13,079 bases of DNA from an uncultured bacterium (GTDB lineage: Bacteria; Patescibacteriota; Patescibacteriia; UBA1558; GWA2-36-10): positions 1-13,079 of the forward strand of contig CALDOH010000107.1 in assembly GCA_937912185.1 (NCBI GenBank), read 5' to 3'. Positions 12,354 to 13,079 of this stretch are shown here, one piece after another; within the stretch, counting starts at the first letter, position 1, and every line of letters begins with the position of its first letter. The translations under genes and the position numbers were made by a program. The notes beneath the pieces were generated by a model, which searched no databases, had not been told where the DNA came from, and saw only the letters and a list, made by a program, of their open reading frames with translations.

Positions 12354-12383
12354 AAAAAAGACCGAAGCTTTAGTTAGCTTCGG
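12354..12383 (-). terminator. Intrinsic terminator of the minus-strand 68-aa gene
   Basis: A perfect 7-bp stem CCGAAGC/GCTTCGG (12362-12368 with 12377-12383) has an 8-nt loop and is followed on the minus strand by TCTTTTTT (12361-12354). The TAA stop of the gene (12372-12370) lies in the loop, so the terminator overlaps the end of the coding region. It is back to back with the plus-strand terminator and insulates the two transcripts. Confidence 0.75.
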
Positions 12384-12576
12384 CTTGAAGTCTATCAGAG
12401 ACAGACTCTACTTGAACTAGTCCGGGAATTAGGTGTCTTCCATATCCCTTACGAAACATCGTTAGTCCTTGTTTTACACTGTAAGCTGAAATGTATCCAG
12501 CAATTTTTTTTTGGACAGAACCATCTTCTTCTTCGTAGAAGTAGATGGTGTATGAGGTTTTTTGTTTTTTTAACAC
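12370..12576 (-). CDS. Hypothetical protein, 68 aa
   Basis: The minus-strand frame starts with GTG (12576-12574) and ends at TAA. It encodes a basic N-terminus (LKKQKTSYTIYFYEEEDGSV), then KKIAGYISAYSVKQG, FRKGYGRHLIPGLVQVESVS and an acidic end. There is no membrane span or Cys. The pattern suggests a small alpha/beta protein, but I recognise no family. Support for a real gene: its own promoter (TTGACA at 12662-12657, N17, CATTAT), a rare Shine-Dalgarno-like AAGGGG 8 nt before the GTG, and a terminator placed exactly at its stop. No in-frame ATG exists upstream before a stop, so GTG is the likely start. Function unknown. Confidence 0.65.
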   Translation of the reverse strand: MLKKQKTSYTIYFYEEEDGSVQKKIAGYISAYSVKQGLTMFRKGYGRHLIPGLVQVESVSDRLQAEAN

Positions 12577-12633
12577 AACAGCAACCCCTTGTTTGAGGGA
12601 ACAGACAAACCACTATGGTTTGCTTAACTAGGA

Positions 12634-12662
12634 ATAATGGTATATTTTAGCTATTTTGTCAA
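12634..12662 (-). promoter_or_regulatory. Promoter of the minus-strand 68-aa gene
   Basis: On the minus strand, TTGACA (12662-12657) is followed after 17 bp by CATTAT (12639-12634). The predicted start near 12627 gives a leader of about 50 nt, unlike the leaderless genes elsewhere in the window. The -35 is perfect and the -10 matches 4 of 6. Confidence 0.55.
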
Positions 12663-12737
12663 TAATATTATAATGCATGAGCTATGAGTAGAACGAAATT
12701 GGCTTGATGTGTAAGTAGCAATCACCCTAAAGCGCTG

Positions 12738-12758
12738 TCCTGAGCGATAGTCGAAGGA
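12738..12758 (+). repeat. CCTGAGC-type dispersed palindrome (intergenic copy)
   Basis: TCCT pairs with AGGA, followed inward by a tandem G-A/A-G step, and the core reads CCTGAGCGATAGTCGAAGG. It is closely related to the element at 12277-12294. Short palindromes of the CCTGAGCG..GTCGAAGG type are dispersed in many CPR genomes. A T6 run begins 4 nt later, so it could also act as a weak terminator. Confidence 0.65.
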
Positions 12759-12788
12759 GTGGTTTTTTGGTATACTGAAGCTAGTATT

Positions 12789-12808
12789 ATTAAAATAAAA
12801 TTATGAAA
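12789..12808 (+). repeat. 20-nt identical start-site sequence (copies 12789 and 12941)
   Basis: ATTAAAATAAAATTATGAAA occurs at 12789-12808 and again at 12941-12960. Each copy spans the start codon of a small membrane-protein gene. It is AT-rich and lacks a Shine-Dalgarno site. It may be a shared unstructured initiation region or a remnant of local duplication. Confidence 0.75.
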
Positions 12809-12940
12809 TTGTTTAAAAAATGGTGGTCCTGGTCAATAATTATTTTGATTGTAATATTCTTGTTGTTACTATCAATGGGTTTACTTTCTGGATATGACCT
12901 TGGTCCAGAAGAAATACTTCTAAAATTATTTGGTAATTAA
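12803..12940 (+). CDS. Small membrane protein (45 aa)
   Basis: ATG 12803 to TAA 12938-12940. The protein has a basic and Trp-rich N-terminus (MKLFKKWWSW), one strongly hydrophobic helix (about residues 11-29), and a short tail SGYDLGPEEILLKLFGN. This is a single-span membrane peptide with a predicted cytoplasmic basic end. It ends 14 nt before the holin-family gene and shares that gene's 20-nt start region, so the two are probably co-expressed. No family is recognised. Coding status rests on its topology, spacing and the shared start sequence. Confidence 0.55.
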   Translation: MKLFKKWWSWSIIILIVIFLLLLSMGLLSGYDLGPEEILLKLFGN

Positions 12941-12954
12941 ATTAAAATAAAATT

Positions 12955-13079
12955 ATGAAAGTTTTAATAAATTGGATAATTTTGACTCTGGCAATATTAG
13001 GAACCTCATATGTTTTGCCAGGAGTCTCTGTTGATGGTTTTTGGGCTGCACTGATAACAGCTTTGGTCTTGGGTGTTGT
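12955..13079 (+). CDS. Phage-holin-family (type IV superfamily) membrane protein, partial
   Basis: The frame opens at ATG 12955 and runs off the window edge, giving 41 complete codons. It reads MKVLINWIILTLAILGTSYV, then LPGVSVDGFWAALITALVLG. A first hydrophobic helix, the LPGV.VDGFW motif and a second helix rich in Ala/Leu/Val is the typical start of the ~110-aa, four-span phage_holin_4_2-type family. In chromosomes these proteins are usually not prophage genes, and their function is unknown. No phage genes accompany it here. Confidence 0.85.
   Translation, partial: MKVLINWIILTLAILGTSYVLPGVSVDGFWAALITALVLGV

Larger units (their letters stand above)
12577..12802. other. Gene-free spacer between divergent genes, with repeats
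   Basis: I see no credible ORF in these 226 bases. They contain the minus-strand leader and promoter for the 68-aa gene (to 12662), the TGAGTAGAACGAAAT repeat (12685-12699), the CCTGAGC palindrome (12738-12758) followed by a T6 run (12763-12768), and possible plus-strand -10 boxes TATACT (12771-12776) and TATTAT (12785-12790) for the small membrane gene at 12803. Neither box has a good -35. Confidence 0.6.

Noticed and set aside
12955..13079. Holin-family gene as a sign of a prophage
   Set aside because: This family is common in chromosomes without phages, and no other phage gene is visible in the window.

Overview
This AT-rich window looks like a chromosomal segment of an uncultivated Candidate Phyla Radiation (Patescibacteria, Parcubacteria-like) bacterium. 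The evidence is a DUF4012 protein, a TraG/HerA-like membrane ATPase with an acidic partner gene, a 195-aa conserved hypothetical directly before dnaX, and a small GIY-YIG gene inside a tRNA locus. Convincing Shine-Dalgarno sites are nearly absent, and several TATAAT boxes lie only 6-7 nt before start codons, which implies leaderless mRNAs. All 13 genes whose ends are visible stop with TAA or TAG, none with TGA. TGA is not used in frame as a sense codon, so the code looks standard. The taxonomic placement is inference from gene content.

Layout. Positions 1-83 hold the end of a glycosyltransferase. Positions 92-5976 hold a tight operon of a DUF4012 membrane protein, the lipid II flippase murJ and the translation GTPase lepA; the first pair is 1 nt apart and the second overlaps by 14 nt. 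A 31-aa single-span membrane ORF lies on the minus strand at 5973-6068. Positions 6071-9449 hold a second module: a two-span PH-like membrane protein, an acidic 161-aa protein and an 807-aa membrane-anchored ATPase, closed by a terminator at 9482. Positions 9578-11684 hold the conserved 195-aa protein and dnaX, whose linker contains an A9 slippage site with stops just downstream in both other frames.

The most unusual part is 11656-12350. A promoter at the end of dnaX and a terminator at 12329 bracket what was once one tRNA-Gln(CUG) gene. Its 5' part (11704-11771) and 3' part (12210-12306) still pair perfectly in the acceptor stem, but a 438-bp insert separates them. The insert carries a GIY-YIG nuclease gene and a complete second tRNA-Gln(CUG), and a 63-bp near-identical direct repeat flanks it. 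Small palindromic elements also sit in the D-arm, the T-loop and the T/acceptor junction of the broken tRNA. It reads as a homing-type element that splits a tRNA gene and carries a replacement tRNA.

The right end (12354-13079) holds a convergent 68-aa hypothetical gene on the minus strand with its own promoter and terminator, a repeat-bearing spacer, a 45-aa membrane protein, and the start of a phage-holin-family membrane protein. The last two share an identical 20-nt sequence across their start codons.
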